Part shown: positions 16,366 to 25,161 of the stretch, piece after piece
How positions within the stretch are numbered: position 1 is the stretch's first letter
Layout of the letters: every line of letters starts with the position of its first letter
DNA from: Lachnospiraceae bacterium
GTDB lineage: Bacteria > Bacillota > Clostridia > Lachnospirales > Lachnospiraceae
Length of the DNA: 64,000 nucleotides
NCBI GenBank assembly: GCA_014804755.1
Contig: JAAUZE010000003.1
Location: forward strand, 88,182 to 152,181
Direction of reading: 5' to 3'
The notes under the pieces: generated by a model
Seen by the model: only the letters and a program-made list of their open reading frames with translations
Databases searched by the model: none
Told to the model about the DNA's origin: nothing
Program-made: the position numbers and the translations under genes

Positions 16366-16391
16366 GAAATTTTTTTTGTCTGCGGTTCCTT

Positions 16392-16613
16392 TTAGCCGAA
16401 CAATTTGTTGATTTCCTGCGTGATCCTGGGGATAACAGTGTTGTTGAAGATCAGCGTCAGTGCAGCCAGCAGCAGGGCACCAAGGACAACGGCAATGATG
16501 ATCTTTACTGCATCTGAGATGTAGAAGTCGCCGCGCTGGTTGGAAAGTGCCCTGCGGGCACGGAAAATAAAACGGTTGCTGCCGCCTTTGATAAGTCCTT
16601 TTACTTTTTTCAT
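16392..16613 (-). CDS. Flp/type IVb pilin-like small membrane protein (DUF6133-like)
   Basis: A 73-residue protein starting MKKVKGLIKGG, 6 nt after AAGGAGG. A basic leader ending in RALSNQRGDFYISDAV is followed by one long hydrophobic helix (IKIIIAVVLGALLLAALTLI region, residues 40-62), like Flp pilins with their G/E cleavage site region. It matches the DUF6133 proteins found with Tad genes in Lachnospiraceae elements. Probable major subunit of the pilus made by the downstream-listed machinery (prepilin peptidase, TadA, TadB, TadC). Confidence 0.72.
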   Translation of the reverse strand: MKKVKGLIKGGSNRFIFRARRALSNQRGDFYISDAVKIIIAVVLGALLLAALTLIFNNTVIPRITQEINKLFG

Positions 16614-16680
16614 GGAAAACCTCCTTAAAATGGTCTTAGGTGTGTGTCTATAAGTGTCAATGGTTCTGCCTGTCAGACAG

Positions 16681-16704
16681 CTACAAGAAACCGCTGTGGT
16701 ACAT
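16681..16704 (-). other. Seven-codon mini-ORF with strong ribosome site
   Basis: On the minus strand AAAGGAGGCGGTAAC is followed by an ATG and the frame MYHSGFL, then TAG. It lies between the TadC-like gene and the pilin gene. The ribosome site is better than that of many genes here, so it may be a leader peptide or the start of a decayed gene. Confidence 0.35.
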
Positions 16705-16771
16705 GTTACCGCCTCCTTTTGCAAGATATACTATGTAAACAAGCCCAACCGGGCAGAACTCCCTTTGTCAG

Positions 16772-17650
16772 CTATCCGAAGAAAGCGCCCAGGGAGCTCA
16801 GGACTTCCGTACACAGCACCACCAGATAAATGATCATGATGCAGATCAGCATCATCATGGAATAGCGCTGCATTTTCTTGGGGCGCTTGGCAGCCTCTTT
16901 TTTCAGGTTGTTCTGTTCGATCTGCCTCATGTCAAAGCAGATCATCTTAAAGTACATCCGCTGGTCGTCGCCCCTCAGGACCCCTACCAGCCCCCTTACC
17001 ACGTCGGAGAGCATGGGGCTCCCGATGCGGGTTTCAAAGTGTATCAGGGCGTTCTCATAATTGCCGGTCTTCATGTCTGCAATGGTCTGGTCCAGCTCCG
17101 CCCCGAAATCCCTGCCAGCCACCCGGCGGTAGGAAGTCAATATTTTCAGCACATCCCTGTCGTTTTCCAGGTTCTGCCCGATGGTCAGGGCAAAGCGGGG
17201 AATTTCCGCCTCAATGAGCTTACGGCGCTTCTTTACATAGTCAAACGCTGCATAGTAGGTGGAAAACCACAGCGCCACCGCCAGCCCCACAAGGATAGGG
17301 ACGGACAGCGGGATGTCAAACATCAGGGGGAGCGCGCATAAGGCAACGGCTCCGGCAGTCACCCATGCCCTGGCCGTATAGACTTCCGGGGTCATCTCCA
17401 GCCCGGCGATATTCAGGGCAGCCTGCAGCTTGCCCCGTTTCAGCTTATCCAGACGCAGGCAGGGAGCAAAGAGGGCGGCTACCCTGGTAAGGTACACATT
17501 AAGCAGCTTCTCATTCTTTACGCCCTGCTGTTTCCGTGCCAGCATCATCATCCTGGAGGTCTTGCCGGTAGGGATGTCCGCAAAAGCGCAGGATAGGTGG
17601 TACACCGCAAAGCCGAACAGGATGATTGCGGTAAAAGCAAGGATCGTCAT
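16772..17650 (-). CDS. tadC: TadC-like type II secretion F protein (pilus platform)
   Basis: A 292-residue inner-membrane protein: one N-terminal helix (residues 2-22), a cytoplasmic T2SF domain (about 110-260, with EIPRFALTIGQNLENDRDVL and GSPMLSDVVRGLVGVLRGDD), and hydrophobic C-terminal helices (MLICIMIIYLVVLCTEV). With the TadB-like neighbour it would form the platform moved by the TadA ATPase. The start overlaps the stop of the upstream gene by 4 nt (ATGA), indicating translational coupling. Confidence 0.85.
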   Translation of the reverse strand: MTILAFTAIILFGFAVYHLSCAFADIPTGKTSRMMMLARKQQGVKNEKLLNVYLTRVAALFAPCLRLDKLKRGKLQAALNIAGLEMTPEVYTARAWVTAGAVALCALPLMFDIPLSVPILVGLAVALWFSTYYAAFDYVKKRRKLIEAEIPRFALTIGQNLENDRDVLKILTSYRRVAGRDFGAELDQTIADMKTGNYENALIHFETRIGSPMLSDVVRGLVGVLRGDDQRMYFKMICFDMRQIEQNNLKKEAAKRPKKMQRYSMMMLICIMIIYLVVLCTEVLSSLGAFFG

Positions 17651-18579
17651 GTCCCGTCACCTCCGTATTCGATTGGTTTGCTCAGTTTCATGATCTGCGT
17701 CAGTGAGAACAGGATGATGGCAGCGCAGATCGTCAGGGTAATCTTGCCCGGGGTGGTGTAAATCAGGGTATGGAACCAGTCTTTATTGAGGAAATATAAA
17801 AGCGGCACGTTGGCGATCACCAGAAACATCATGGTGATCGCTTCCCGCTTTGGTTCCTGCAGCATGGCCTCCAGCTCGGACTGTACCACGCGCACATCGG
17901 AGAACTTCTGCACAATGGTCGGCAGTGTGTTCTTCATGGAGCGGTCAGACTGGCACTGTATCAGGATGCCCGCCCACTCGTGAAAGACACGGTTGGGGAT
18001 CTTCATCTTCAGGCTGTTTATCGCGCTGGTTGTATTGGCGTTTATCAGCTCGCTCTCATAGACAAATGCCTCGAAAGTGGCTTTCACCGGCTCATTGATG
18101 TATGCCAGGTTTTCTTTCACGGAGCGTATCAGGTCTTCCGTCCGCAGGTAGGAAGTGGTGATGATGGAGATGGCTGTTTCCAGTTCCTCGTTCAAATGTT
18201 TTTTGTAGCTTGCGGATGTGCTCCGCAGATACCAGATGGGGATGAGGGAGAAGCCAAGCCCCAGGACAGGCACCATATACATGTTGCCGATTAGCAGGGC
18301 AAGCACGGCACCTACCGCAAACAGGATTAGGGTCAGGCGCGTCACGGCATCATAGCGGTCAGCCCGCCCGGTGTCCCTTAGGATTTGCTTGATCTCGAAA
18401 TCCTGATTGAAAAATCTCTGGGCAGGCGTGCCCATGAGCACATTCAGCTCGTCGCCCAGGGTGGCAGTCCTGCGGCGTGAACGGAAGATGACTTCCATTA
18501 TGTCCTTCAGCCGCACATTAAACAGCGCAAAAAGCCCTGCGCTGATCAGGGCAAAACAGATAATGTAAATCCACTGCAT
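17647..18579 (-). CDS. tadB: TadB-like type II secretion F protein (pilus platform)
   Basis: A 310-residue membrane protein: helix at residues 1-22, a helix pair near 90-125 (LILFAVGAVLALLIGNMYMV, VLGLGFSLIPIWYL), the T2SF domain (LEELETAISIITTSYLRTED-like, about 130-245), and two C-terminal helices (MMFLVIANVPLLYFL, ITLTICAAIILFSL). It lies directly next to the TadA ATPase gene and overlaps the TadC gene, the normal Tad order (A-B-C). Confidence 0.85.
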   Translation of the reverse strand: MQWIYIICFALISAGLFALFNVRLKDIMEVIFRSRRRTATLGDELNVLMGTPAQRFFNQDFEIKQILRDTGRADRYDAVTRLTLILFAVGAVLALLIGNMYMVPVLGLGFSLIPIWYLRSTSASYKKHLNEELETAISIITTSYLRTEDLIRSVKENLAYINEPVKATFEAFVYESELINANTTSAINSLKMKIPNRVFHEWAGILIQCQSDRSMKNTLPTIVQKFSDVRVVQSELEAMLQEPKREAITMMFLVIANVPLLYFLNKDWFHTLIYTTPGKITLTICAAIILFSLTQIMKLSKPIEYGGDGT

Positions 18580-19950
18580 CTACTTTTCCTCCTTAGGGTT
18601 AAATTCCGCCAGTTCTTTGTGGGAGATCCCATTATCCAGCAGCCGTTTCCTCAGTGTGTCGGAGATTGTCCCAGTATTCCGGTGGCAGCCTACCACACGG
18701 GCATTCCCGTTCCCATCTGTCACATTGTCCGTCACTTCATATTTATAGAGGGAGCGGTAGATAAGCCGCCCGTCCTGGTAGTCAATGCCTTCGATGATCT
18801 CCATGATTTTCCGGGAACGGTCCTCCAGCTGCTTTGTGAACACCACCACAGGATAAGCCTCCACCATGATCTGCATGAGGATGGAATCGTCCATGCTGTA
18901 CTTGCGTTTAGCAAGGGTCATCATCCTGCGGTAGGTGCTCTCACAGGAATTGGAGTGTATGGTGGTGCAGACGGTATGGCCGGTGCGGGAGCTTTCTGCT
19001 GCGGACAGGCTCTCTGCCGCAGACCGCATCTCGCCTACGCCGATCACGTCAGGGTGCTTGCGTAGGACGCGTTCCAGAAGAAAATCCTGATTGATGTTCA
19101 TGGACGGGTTTTCATGGGGGCGGGTCAGCAGGTGGACTACGGAATTTAAGATGTTGCCGTCTTTATCCCGCTTCACTAAGTCAAACTCGCGGCTGCCTTC
19201 CTCGATGGTGATCAGGCGCCTGTTGTTGGGCACATTGGACAGGAGCCATGCCATGATGGTGGTCTTCCCGGAGCCCGTGGAGCCTGCAATACACACGGAT
19301 ACGCCGTAGCGGATGCAGGCAGTCAGGAAATGCAGCATCTCTGCTGTGGCGCTGCCGGATTTCAGCAGGATTTCCTCTGATATGGTCTGCTGATTGACGA
19401 TTCTTATGGAAGCATTTACTCCTACTTCAGGGTCCACAATGGGCGTCTTGTCCACTGAAATACGGATGTTCTTGTCCAAAAAGCCTAGGATCGAGGGCAT
19501 GGTGTCGTCAATGACCATGCCGCAGGCATTCAGCATACGCCGGATCACATCAATGGCGTGCTGTGGGGAGGAGAACTTGTCCGGTATTTTGATGCTCCGT
19601 CCGCTGTTCATGATGACTTCGATGTCGTTGTAGGCGTTGATGTTCACTTCCTCCACGCCGGGGCGGTAGATCCATTTTTTCAGGAAAGAGTAGCCGGCCA
19701 TGTCTTCGTACAGTTTTTCACATAGTTCACTGGTGGACAGCCCTTCGATGGTGTACTTTCGTTTTACAAGGTACTGCTCCATGAGTTCCTTTAAAACCGT
19801 GGCGGCCCGCTCGGTGTCGCCGTCCCCGGCTTCCGCAATGGTAGTGGCATGATTTTCGGAAAAGTACCGCTGCACATCCTCCAGCACCTGCTCATAGGTC
19901 AGCCCTTCGGTGGCAGTTTGTGCAAAGAAGATGTCATTCAGGTTGTTCAT
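18580..19950 (-). CDS. tadA: TadA/CpaF-type secretion ATPase
   Basis: A 456-residue ATPase starting MNNLNDIFFAQ; GGGGAGGAG 7 nt upstream decides this start. It has the GSPE/CpaF layout: an N-terminal helical domain, Walker A GSTGSGKTT (about residues 223-231), TIEEGSREFD (Asp/Glu box, about 248-257), Walker B region VIGVGEMRSAAE, and the His box TGHTVCTTIHSNS. It powers pilus subunit assembly. It overlaps the TadZ-like gene by 17 nt and abuts tadB. Confidence 0.92.
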   Translation of the reverse strand: MNNLNDIFFAQTATEGLTYEQVLEDVQRYFSENHATTIAEAGDGDTERAATVLKELMEQYLVKRKYTIEGLSTSELCEKLYEDMAGYSFLKKWIYRPGVEEVNINAYNDIEVIMNSGRSIKIPDKFSSPQHAIDVIRRMLNACGMVIDDTMPSILGFLDKNIRISVDKTPIVDPEVGVNASIRIVNQQTISEEILLKSGSATAEMLHFLTACIRYGVSVCIAGSTGSGKTTIMAWLLSNVPNNRRLITIEEGSREFDLVKRDKDGNILNSVVHLLTRPHENPSMNINQDFLLERVLRKHPDVIGVGEMRSAAESLSAAESSRTGHTVCTTIHSNSCESTYRRMMTLAKRKYSMDDSILMQIMVEAYPVVVFTKQLEDRSRKIMEIIEGIDYQDGRLIYRSLYKYEVTDNVTDGNGNARVVGCHRNTGTISDTLRKRLLDNGISHKELAEFNPKEEK

Positions 19951-20752
19951 CAGAAAACTCCTCCCCAAATTCCGTGCTGTCCCCGGCAGGCTCTGCAGTG
20001 TCCTGCTCAGTGGCGGCATCCATCTGCTCCAGAACCTCCAGCACCTTGTTCAGTGCGGCGGTGTACTTGGCGTTGCAGTATTTGAGCGCATGGAACATCC
20101 CGCCTTCCGTGGCGCAGCGGTCAACCTCCCTGCTGTAGGGCAGCAGCCCGTCAAAGCCGCCGATGATGTAGCCCATCTCGTCAAAGGCGTGGAACGGCCG
20201 CGCCATGCCTGCAAAGGTCATGTGCCTGTCATAGTGGAAACGCTCATCCGCCAGGAGAGGCTGGTGGGCCTTTAAGTAGTTGACGCCTTTTAAGTCCGGC
20301 GTCAGGATGCGGATCACCAGATTGCCTGATTCTATGGCGGCGGGCGTGAACACGTTTGTCATGCTGGAGCTGCAGTCTAGAATCACAAAGTCCACCAGCT
20401 TTGATGCGGCGGATACCAGCTGCAGTACCATCCGGAAATCTGTTTCCGGGTAGCTTAACGGGTTCTCACCCGCACTGTACCCCATAAGCCCGATAAAGGG
20501 GTAGCTCTTTAAAACGGTCACATGACTGGCAACGAGGGAGGTGTCAATTTCCACGCTGCTTAACACCTGCCCGATGGAGGCGCCCGTTTCAATGATCTGT
20601 TCAGGCAGCCAGATGGGGAGCATGGGGGTGCCCGCTTCCCCGTTTATGATGATCGCTTTCCTTTTGTCGCGGGTCAGCACCTTGGCAAGAATGCAGCAGA
20701 ACATGGACTTGCCGCTGCCGGGACTGCCCCAGACTGTGATAACTTTTCCCAT
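19934..20752 (-). CDS. TadZ/CpaE-like MinD/ParA-family ATPase
   Basis: A 272-residue P-loop protein starting MGKVITVWGSPGSGKSMF; the GSPGSGKS Walker A is at residues 9-16, with an AGGAG site upstream of the ATG. It continues with INGEAGTPMLPIW and a Walker B-like DFVILDCSSSMT. In Tad systems such proteins (TadZ/CpaE) place the pilus machine in the cell. The C-terminal acidic tail (EFGEEFSDEQPE) is unusual but harmless to the call. Located between cpaB and tadA. Confidence 0.75.
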   Translation of the reverse strand: MGKVITVWGSPGSGKSMFCCILAKVLTRDKRKAIIINGEAGTPMLPIWLPEQIIETGASIGQVLSSVEIDTSLVASHVTVLKSYPFIGLMGYSAGENPLSYPETDFRMVLQLVSAASKLVDFVILDCSSSMTNVFTPAAIESGNLVIRILTPDLKGVNYLKAHQPLLADERFHYDRHMTFAGMARPFHAFDEMGYIIGGFDGLLPYSREVDRCATEGGMFHALKYCNAKYTAALNKVLEVLEQMDAATEQDTAEPAGDSTEFGEEFSDEQPE

Positions 20753-20769
20753 AATCAGTCTCCTTTCCG

Positions 20770-21624
20770 TCAATGCTGTGCGGCATCCGGCCCGGCATCA
20801 GTGCCGCCGTTTGTCTCTGCATTGCTTTCTTCGGGTGGATTTTCCGCCGCTTCCCCGGCAGTATCCCTGTTTCCCTCATCTGCTGCCTCTGTTTCTGCCA
20901 GCAGCTCAGGGTGATAGATTTCCAGAAGGGTCTGTGCCTGCTCCGCCAGAAGTTCCTCTGCCAGGGAGTCATTGCCCCGGGAGATCAGTGCCACATGGGC
21001 AACGCCGTCATTCTCCAGTGCTGTAATGACGCGTGCCTGTTCGGGGCTTGCCAGCACGGTGATGGTGGCAGACTGCTGCTTTTCCTCGTCCTCTGCCAGT
21101 TCCCTGGTGTTATCCACGTTGATGCCGCTTGCGTCCGTCACGGACAGCACACGGACATAACGGAGTTCCGGCACCTCCTCAGCTGTGTCAAGGAAGTGGT
21201 AGATACGGATGATGTCGCCGGACTGCAGCTTGTCGGAAAGGCCAGATGCCAGGGTCTTTACCGTCAGGGAGATAGCTACCATGCCGGAGGGGATGTTGTT
21301 CAGAGCTGCATCCGAGGAAATGGGAGACAGGCTGATCTTGGTGGTGAGGATGTAATCCCCCTGTGCAAGGTCAGTAGTGGCGTAGAGCCCGTTTACATCA
21401 TCTAAGGAGCGGGCGATGTTGGGGGGCAGATTGAAGCTGCCCACCTCCACGACCTCCGTGTTGGCGGCGGTGATCTGCTCGCCTTTCATTACCGGCTGTG
21501 TGATCCGGACAATCTCGGTCGTGCCGTTGGTCTGCCTTGCGATGGTGGGCAAGGCGACAAAGGCAATGATGGCTGCCAGCAGGAGGCTGAGCATGCCAAA
21601 CAGAAAGCGGTTATTCAGTTTCAT
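20770..21624 (-). CDS. cpaB: CpaB/RcpC-like SAF-domain pilus assembly protein
   Basis: A 284-residue protein: a signal-anchor helix (residues 9-28, MLSLLLAAIIAFVALPTI), then a SAF domain (ITQPVMKGEQITAANTEVVE, ATTDLAQGDYILTTKISL) and the CpaB-type region ISLTVKTLASGLSDKLQSGD, IIRIYHF. The tail is rich in Glu, Ala and Gly. CpaB proteins support the Flp pilus at the envelope; in a Gram-positive cell there is no outer-membrane secretin, so it may contact peptidoglycan. Gene order fits the Tad cluster. Confidence 0.82.
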   Translation of the reverse strand: MKLNNRFLFGMLSLLLAAIIAFVALPTIARQTNGTTEIVRITQPVMKGEQITAANTEVVEVGSFNLPPNIARSLDDVNGLYATTDLAQGDYILTTKISLSPISSDAALNNIPSGMVAISLTVKTLASGLSDKLQSGDIIRIYHFLDTAEEVPELRYVRVLSVTDASGINVDNTRELAEDEEKQQSATITVLASPEQARVITALENDGVAHVALISRGNDSLAEELLAEQAQTLLEIYHPELLAETEAADEGNRDTAGEAAENPPEESNAETNGGTDAGPDAAQH

Positions 21625-21646
21625 AATAGTTCTTTCTCCTTTTCTT

Positions 21647-22144
21647 CTATAAAATTGAGGCTATCAGGGTAGCCAGGCTTCCCGTTGCGATAAAGGGGAC
21701 AAACGGTATGGAGAGTGTTTTGTCCCTGCGTAGGCATTTGATTATCAGTGCGGCCACGGCGGCCAGCAGGGCGGCAAGCATCAGGGTTTCCAGCATTCGG
21801 TAGGGGCCGTAGATAAAACCTGTGACGGCCGCCAGCTTGATGTCGCCGCCGCCAAGCCCGGTGCCGCCTTTGGAGAGCATGGCAGCAGCAAGCAGGATCA
21901 GGAAGCCTGACGCACATCCTGCCAGCGAAAGACCAAGCACTGTCCAGAAAGATGTTCCTGCACCGGCAGCCTGCATATGGACCGGCAGGGATGCAAAAGC
22001 AACAGGGCAGAAAAAAGCAAGTGCCCGGTCAGGCACTCGCTTTTTGTAAATGTCATATGCTGCAAAGCCTAAAATACAGCAGATTACCAGCGATTCATAG
22101 GATAAGGCAGTAGGGTCACTCACGGTTTGTATACCAGTCATCAA
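21647..22144 (-). CDS. Prepilin peptidase (A24, TadV/CpaA type)
   Basis: A 165-residue membrane aspartyl protease with four to six helices. The two catalytic aspartates are seen in FAAYDIYKKRVPD (about residue 31) and in the GxGD-type motif TGLGGGDIKLAA (about residue 100). It would cleave the leader of the Flp pilin. The N-terminus overlaps the end of the Trp-rich secreted protein gene by 29 nt; an internal ATG one codon later (MTGIQTV) is an equally good start. Confidence 0.85.
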   Translation of the reverse strand: MMTGIQTVSDPTALSYESLVICCILGFAAYDIYKKRVPDRALAFFCPVAFASLPVHMQAAGAGTSFWTVLGLSLAGCASGFLILLAAAMLSKGGTGLGGGDIKLAAVTGFIYGPYRMLETLMLAALLAAVAALIIKCLRRDKTLSIPFVPFIATGSLATLIASIL

Positions 22145-23915
22145 ATAGGCTGCCGTGTATGGTGATGTAGTCGTTTAGATTGACGGACAGCATCCCGTCC
22201 GGTGTCCAGGCATCCCACACCTGGGTATAGACCACATAATTGGTGTTATCAGGGAACCATACAGGGGTAAAGTGGACCGCCCGTCCGTAAGTGGAAAACT
22301 CGTTTGACCGGAAAGTGAATTTTGCACTGCGTCCGCTGGAAACGCGCTGCAGGAGCCGTAGGTAAGTGGTGTACTGGAATTCCGGAAACACGGAAAAGGC
22401 AGTCTGTGGATTGGTGACATGGCCTGAGGGGGCATCCGTGGATAAAACGGCATTCACGCTTGTCTTGACACCGTAACCGCTCTTCATATCTTTGCCGTTT
22501 GCGGTTGGCACAATATCATCCGGCATCAGTGACATACTTCCGGATATGGAAGCGGAGTAGCCGGTATAATTGTATTTCCATTCCCCTTCATCCACCCATT
22601 TTCCTTCATCTATCCAGTTTCCCTCGTCCACCCATTTTCCGTGTCCGCCGGGGCAGTTTGATGGGCATGAGCCGTTACAGGGATTGGAATGCCACTTCTG
22701 GTTGGAATGCCACTTCCAATCGGAATGCCATACCCATTTTGGCTCCCAGTAACAGCTCCACACGCCCCAGTTTGCAGTCAGTTTTTGTTGATTGACAGGA
22801 AGGGCGGGAGGGGAGTAGCCGGGATAAGTGTCAGTTGCCAGCGGGTCAGGTGGTATCCGTTCATTCAAGTCCACGATCCTGGCGATGAATGTGGTCTGTG
22901 CCGTGGTAGCACCGGACACCGATACTGTGATATTGACGTCCTGCGGCGTGCCGGGGGTGTGCCATTTGACCCATACGACCTGGGAATCATTTTTTGGGAT
23001 CACAATGTTGTTTACCTGATAGGATGTGTCCAGAATGTAAAAGGTCACAGAAGCAGGGTTGTCCGGCGTCAGGTTTTCGCCTGTCTGGAGAGTGATCGAA
23101 GTGATCACATCCGTATTTACTCGGTATTCCATGTCAGGAGCTTCTATGCCGCTTTCCGGTACCGGCGGCTGTTCCTTAAATTTCACGATGCCCATACCAA
23201 GGCCGCTTATGATATCCGCATTGGCCTGTTTCCCGGTGGTACTGCCGCTCCATGCCGGGAGGCCGAGGTCGCCATATTCCAGAAATAAGGAAAGGGGCAG
23301 GTTTTTATGGGTCAGTGAAGCCATGGTGCGCCTCAACGCACCACCGGATAGCTGATCATATAGGGCGGCCTCCGTTGCGGTCATACAGTAATACAGTCCA
23401 TTGTGGGTAAAGTAGGCAAGAGGCTCTACCAACAGTTTGTATTTGCCAGCCAGCATTGCTTCATAGCTGACTCCGGCATCTTCAGCAATCATCATGCAGG
23501 CGTATTCGCTGCAGAAGTATCGCTTGATGGATTCTATATTGTTCCTTCCGGTACTGCTGACAATGGCAGGCATAGGGTTGCCGGGGATCCTGCAGCTGTA
23601 AGCGATGCCGGATTGCGGAGACAGGTGGGTTCCGCTTAGGTATTGCAGCTTGCTGACTTTGCCAAAATGCAGGACGTTGCTGCGCTGAATAGTATTAGAG
23701 TAGTCTATGGGAGAGGAGACGACAGAACCGGTCTCAGCGTTTACTACCGTGATGCGTACACCGTCGTTTCCGGGGACCCATTTGTTGGCGGAAGTGCCCT
23801 GTCCCATGCCTCCTCCACCGCTTTCCATGTTGCCCTCACCGGCCGCAAAGGCAGTGGCCGGGAACAGGTACAGAACGAGCGCCAGAGTGCAGAGGAGAGT
23901 AGAAAAAAGTTTCAT
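22116..23915 (-). CDS. Secreted Trp-repeat protein of the Tad cluster
   Basis: A 599-residue protein with a clear signal peptide (MKLFSTLLCTLALVLYLFPA, cleavage after FAAG region) and a Gly-rich mature start (MESGGGGMGQGT). The middle is beta-rich. Around residues 385-450 a Trp-rich repeat region reads WVWHSDWKWHSN, KWHSNPCNGSC and then KWVDEGNWIDEGKWVDEGEW: first WxWHS units around a Cys cluster, then W-(V/I)-DEG units. No membrane anchor or LPxTG follows. It sits inside the pilus operon, so it may be a surface-exposed tip or adhesin-like component; that is inference. Confidence 0.72.
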   Translation of the reverse strand: MKLFSTLLCTLALVLYLFPATAFAAGEGNMESGGGGMGQGTSANKWVPGNDGVRITVVNAETGSVVSSPIDYSNTIQRSNVLHFGKVSKLQYLSGTHLSPQSGIAYSCRIPGNPMPAIVSSTGRNNIESIKRYFCSEYACMMIAEDAGVSYEAMLAGKYKLLVEPLAYFTHNGLYYCMTATEAALYDQLSGGALRRTMASLTHKNLPLSLFLEYGDLGLPAWSGSTTGKQANADIISGLGMGIVKFKEQPPVPESGIEAPDMEYRVNTDVITSITLQTGENLTPDNPASVTFYILDTSYQVNNIVIPKNDSQVVWVKWHTPGTPQDVNITVSVSGATTAQTTFIARIVDLNERIPPDPLATDTYPGYSPPALPVNQQKLTANWGVWSCYWEPKWVWHSDWKWHSNQKWHSNPCNGSCPSNCPGGHGKWVDEGNWIDEGKWVDEGEWKYNYTGYSASISGSMSLMPDDIVPTANGKDMKSGYGVKTSVNAVLSTDAPSGHVTNPQTAFSVFPEFQYTTYLRLLQRVSSGRSAKFTFRSNEFSTYGRAVHFTPVWFPDNTNYVVYTQVWDAWTPDGMLSVNLNDYITIHGSLFDDWYTNRE

Positions 23916-23951
23916 TATGTATCACACTCCTTATAGTTTGGTGCATAATAA

Positions 23952-23975
23952 AACCGCCACAATATAGTGACGGTT
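23952..23975 (-). terminator. Hairpin between the TM/Pro-rich gene and the Trp-repeat gene
   Basis: AACCGCCAC pairs with GTGACGGTT (one mismatch) around a 6-nt loop; on the minus strand it is followed by TTATTAT. Position between two genes of the Tad cluster suggests partial termination or mRNA segmentation. Confidence 0.55.
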
Positions 23976-24017
23976 CTATTGGTTTATGTTCCATATTCAG
24001 TTGTAATGGTTCTGGGC

Positions 24018-24584
24018 TTACATGTCGCCGACCATTTTATTGGGATCGCCACTGCTGTCTGCGGGTGTTTGCTCAACCTGACCTGGTTCCACCCAGCCAA
24101 ACACGGGATCATACACGGCGCCGTTTTCATTGGTGGAGCCGGGGGCAGGGGTATTGTTCTGTGCAGGAAGCACTGTTGGCTCCGGTGCGATTTCCTCCGG
24201 CACATAGGTGGGCGGGGCAGACGGGTTTGTGGCATCGCCTTCAGCTGTAGGAGGTTCCGGGGGGTCCGGTCGGAGTTCTTCACTCTCCGGGGTAAAGTCG
24301 ATGACTACTTTGTCCTCGGATTCATCCACTGCTTTGGGGTATTCCCCCATGGGGTCTTTTGTGGATGCCGGGGCAGGTGTATGAGTAGGAGCAGGACTTT
24401 CCATATTTGTGGAAGGAGTGGGAGCTTCCTGCCATTCCTGTGTCTTTGTGTTGGAAGCAATTTCTTCCGGCTGGAAATCGTTATCTGTATCCCTGTTTAC
24501 CACAAAGCAGATGACTAAAATACCGATGCAGGAAATAGCCAGTACGGACAAAAGGAAGCCTTTGGATCTGATAAAGTTTTTCAT
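24018..24584 (-). CDS. Single-pass membrane protein with long Pro/Thr/Glu-rich stalk (DUF6550-like)
   Basis: A 188-residue protein starting MKNFIRSKGF; AGGAG lies 9 nt upstream. One membrane helix (about residues 9-29, LLSVLAISCIGILVICFVVN) is followed by a low-complexity extracytoplasmic part with repeated APTPST, THTPAPAS and PEPPT motifs, typical of cell-wall-spanning stalks. Similar proteins accompany Tad genes in Lachnospiraceae elements. It ends MVGDM. No catalytic domain. Confidence 0.6.
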   Translation of the reverse strand: MKNFIRSKGFLLSVLAISCIGILVICFVVNRDTDNDFQPEEIASNTKTQEWQEAPTPSTNMESPAPTHTPAPASTKDPMGEYPKAVDESEDKVVIDFTPESEELRPDPPEPPTAEGDATNPSAPPTYVPEEIAPEPTVLPAQNNTPAPGSTNENGAVYDPVFGWVEPGQVEQTPADSSGDPNKMVGDM

Positions 24585-24646
24585 GGTTTGCATCTCCTTT
24601 CTTGTCGTATAAATATCCCTTACGGTCTGAAGGGAAGTTTTTTCAA

Positions 24647-24664
24647 CAAAATTTTAAAATTTTG
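24647..24664 (-). repeat. 18-bp A/T palindrome at the end of the minor pilin-like gene
   Basis: CAAAATTTTAAAATTTTG is a perfect palindrome overlapping the stop codon of the gene ending at 24654 and followed on the minus strand by GTTGAAAAAAC. It may be a weak terminator. Confidence 0.4.
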
Positions 24665-25160
24665 TATTGTGGTAGCCTGTCAGCTCAATGTGCTGGGTGA
24701 TAGCCGGGTACCTGTGGCCGAACATGAAGATGTAAAATTCGGCGTCACAGGAAAAGACATATTCCACCCTGTCCCCCGCCGCATGGAAAGCAAGGCGGAT
24801 GTTCTTTATCTGGTAATCATCCGTGGAAAGGGGAATCTTGTTTGCCAGGCCGTCCGTTACGGTCTCCTTCAGCATGGCAGTATAGTCGCTGCTGGAGTAT
24901 AGGGTGTCCAGATACTTGCTGAAATTGGTTTCCCTTTGGGAACGGTAGGTATCAGCGTAGATGCTTGCGCTTAAGTTGTTCAGCTCCATTTTCACACCAT
25001 TGCGTATGTTTATGCAAGTGATCTTTATGGATGCATACAACAATAGGAAGGAAACCAGTATCACTATGGCCATCACAAAGAAACAGGCGAAGATGGATAT
25101 ATTGCCGCGGTCATTAGCCAGGCGCCTTTTTATATGGAAATAAATTTTCTGCATAGACAC
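24654..25160 (-). CDS. TadE-like pilus protein (minor pseudopilin)
   Basis: A 168-residue protein with a basic N-terminus (KRRLANDRGNISIF) and one membrane helix (about 24-48, FACFFVMAIVILVSFLLLYA), followed by a soluble extracytoplasmic domain. This 'RGN-I-S-hydrophobic helix' layout is shared by TadE/TadF-like minor pilins. It overlaps nothing but starts 2 nt after the upstream gene ends, so it is in the same operon. An in-frame ATG two codons later (MQKIYF) is also possible. Confidence 0.7.
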   Translation of the reverse strand: MSMQKIYFHIKRRLANDRGNISIFACFFVMAIVILVSFLLLYASIKITCINIRNGVKMELNNLSASIYADTYRSQRETNFSKYLDTLYSSSDYTAMLKETVTDGLANKIPLSTDDYQIKNIRLAFHAAGDRVEYVFSCDAEFYIFMFGHRYPAITQHIELTGYHNTKF

Positions 25161-25161
25161 C

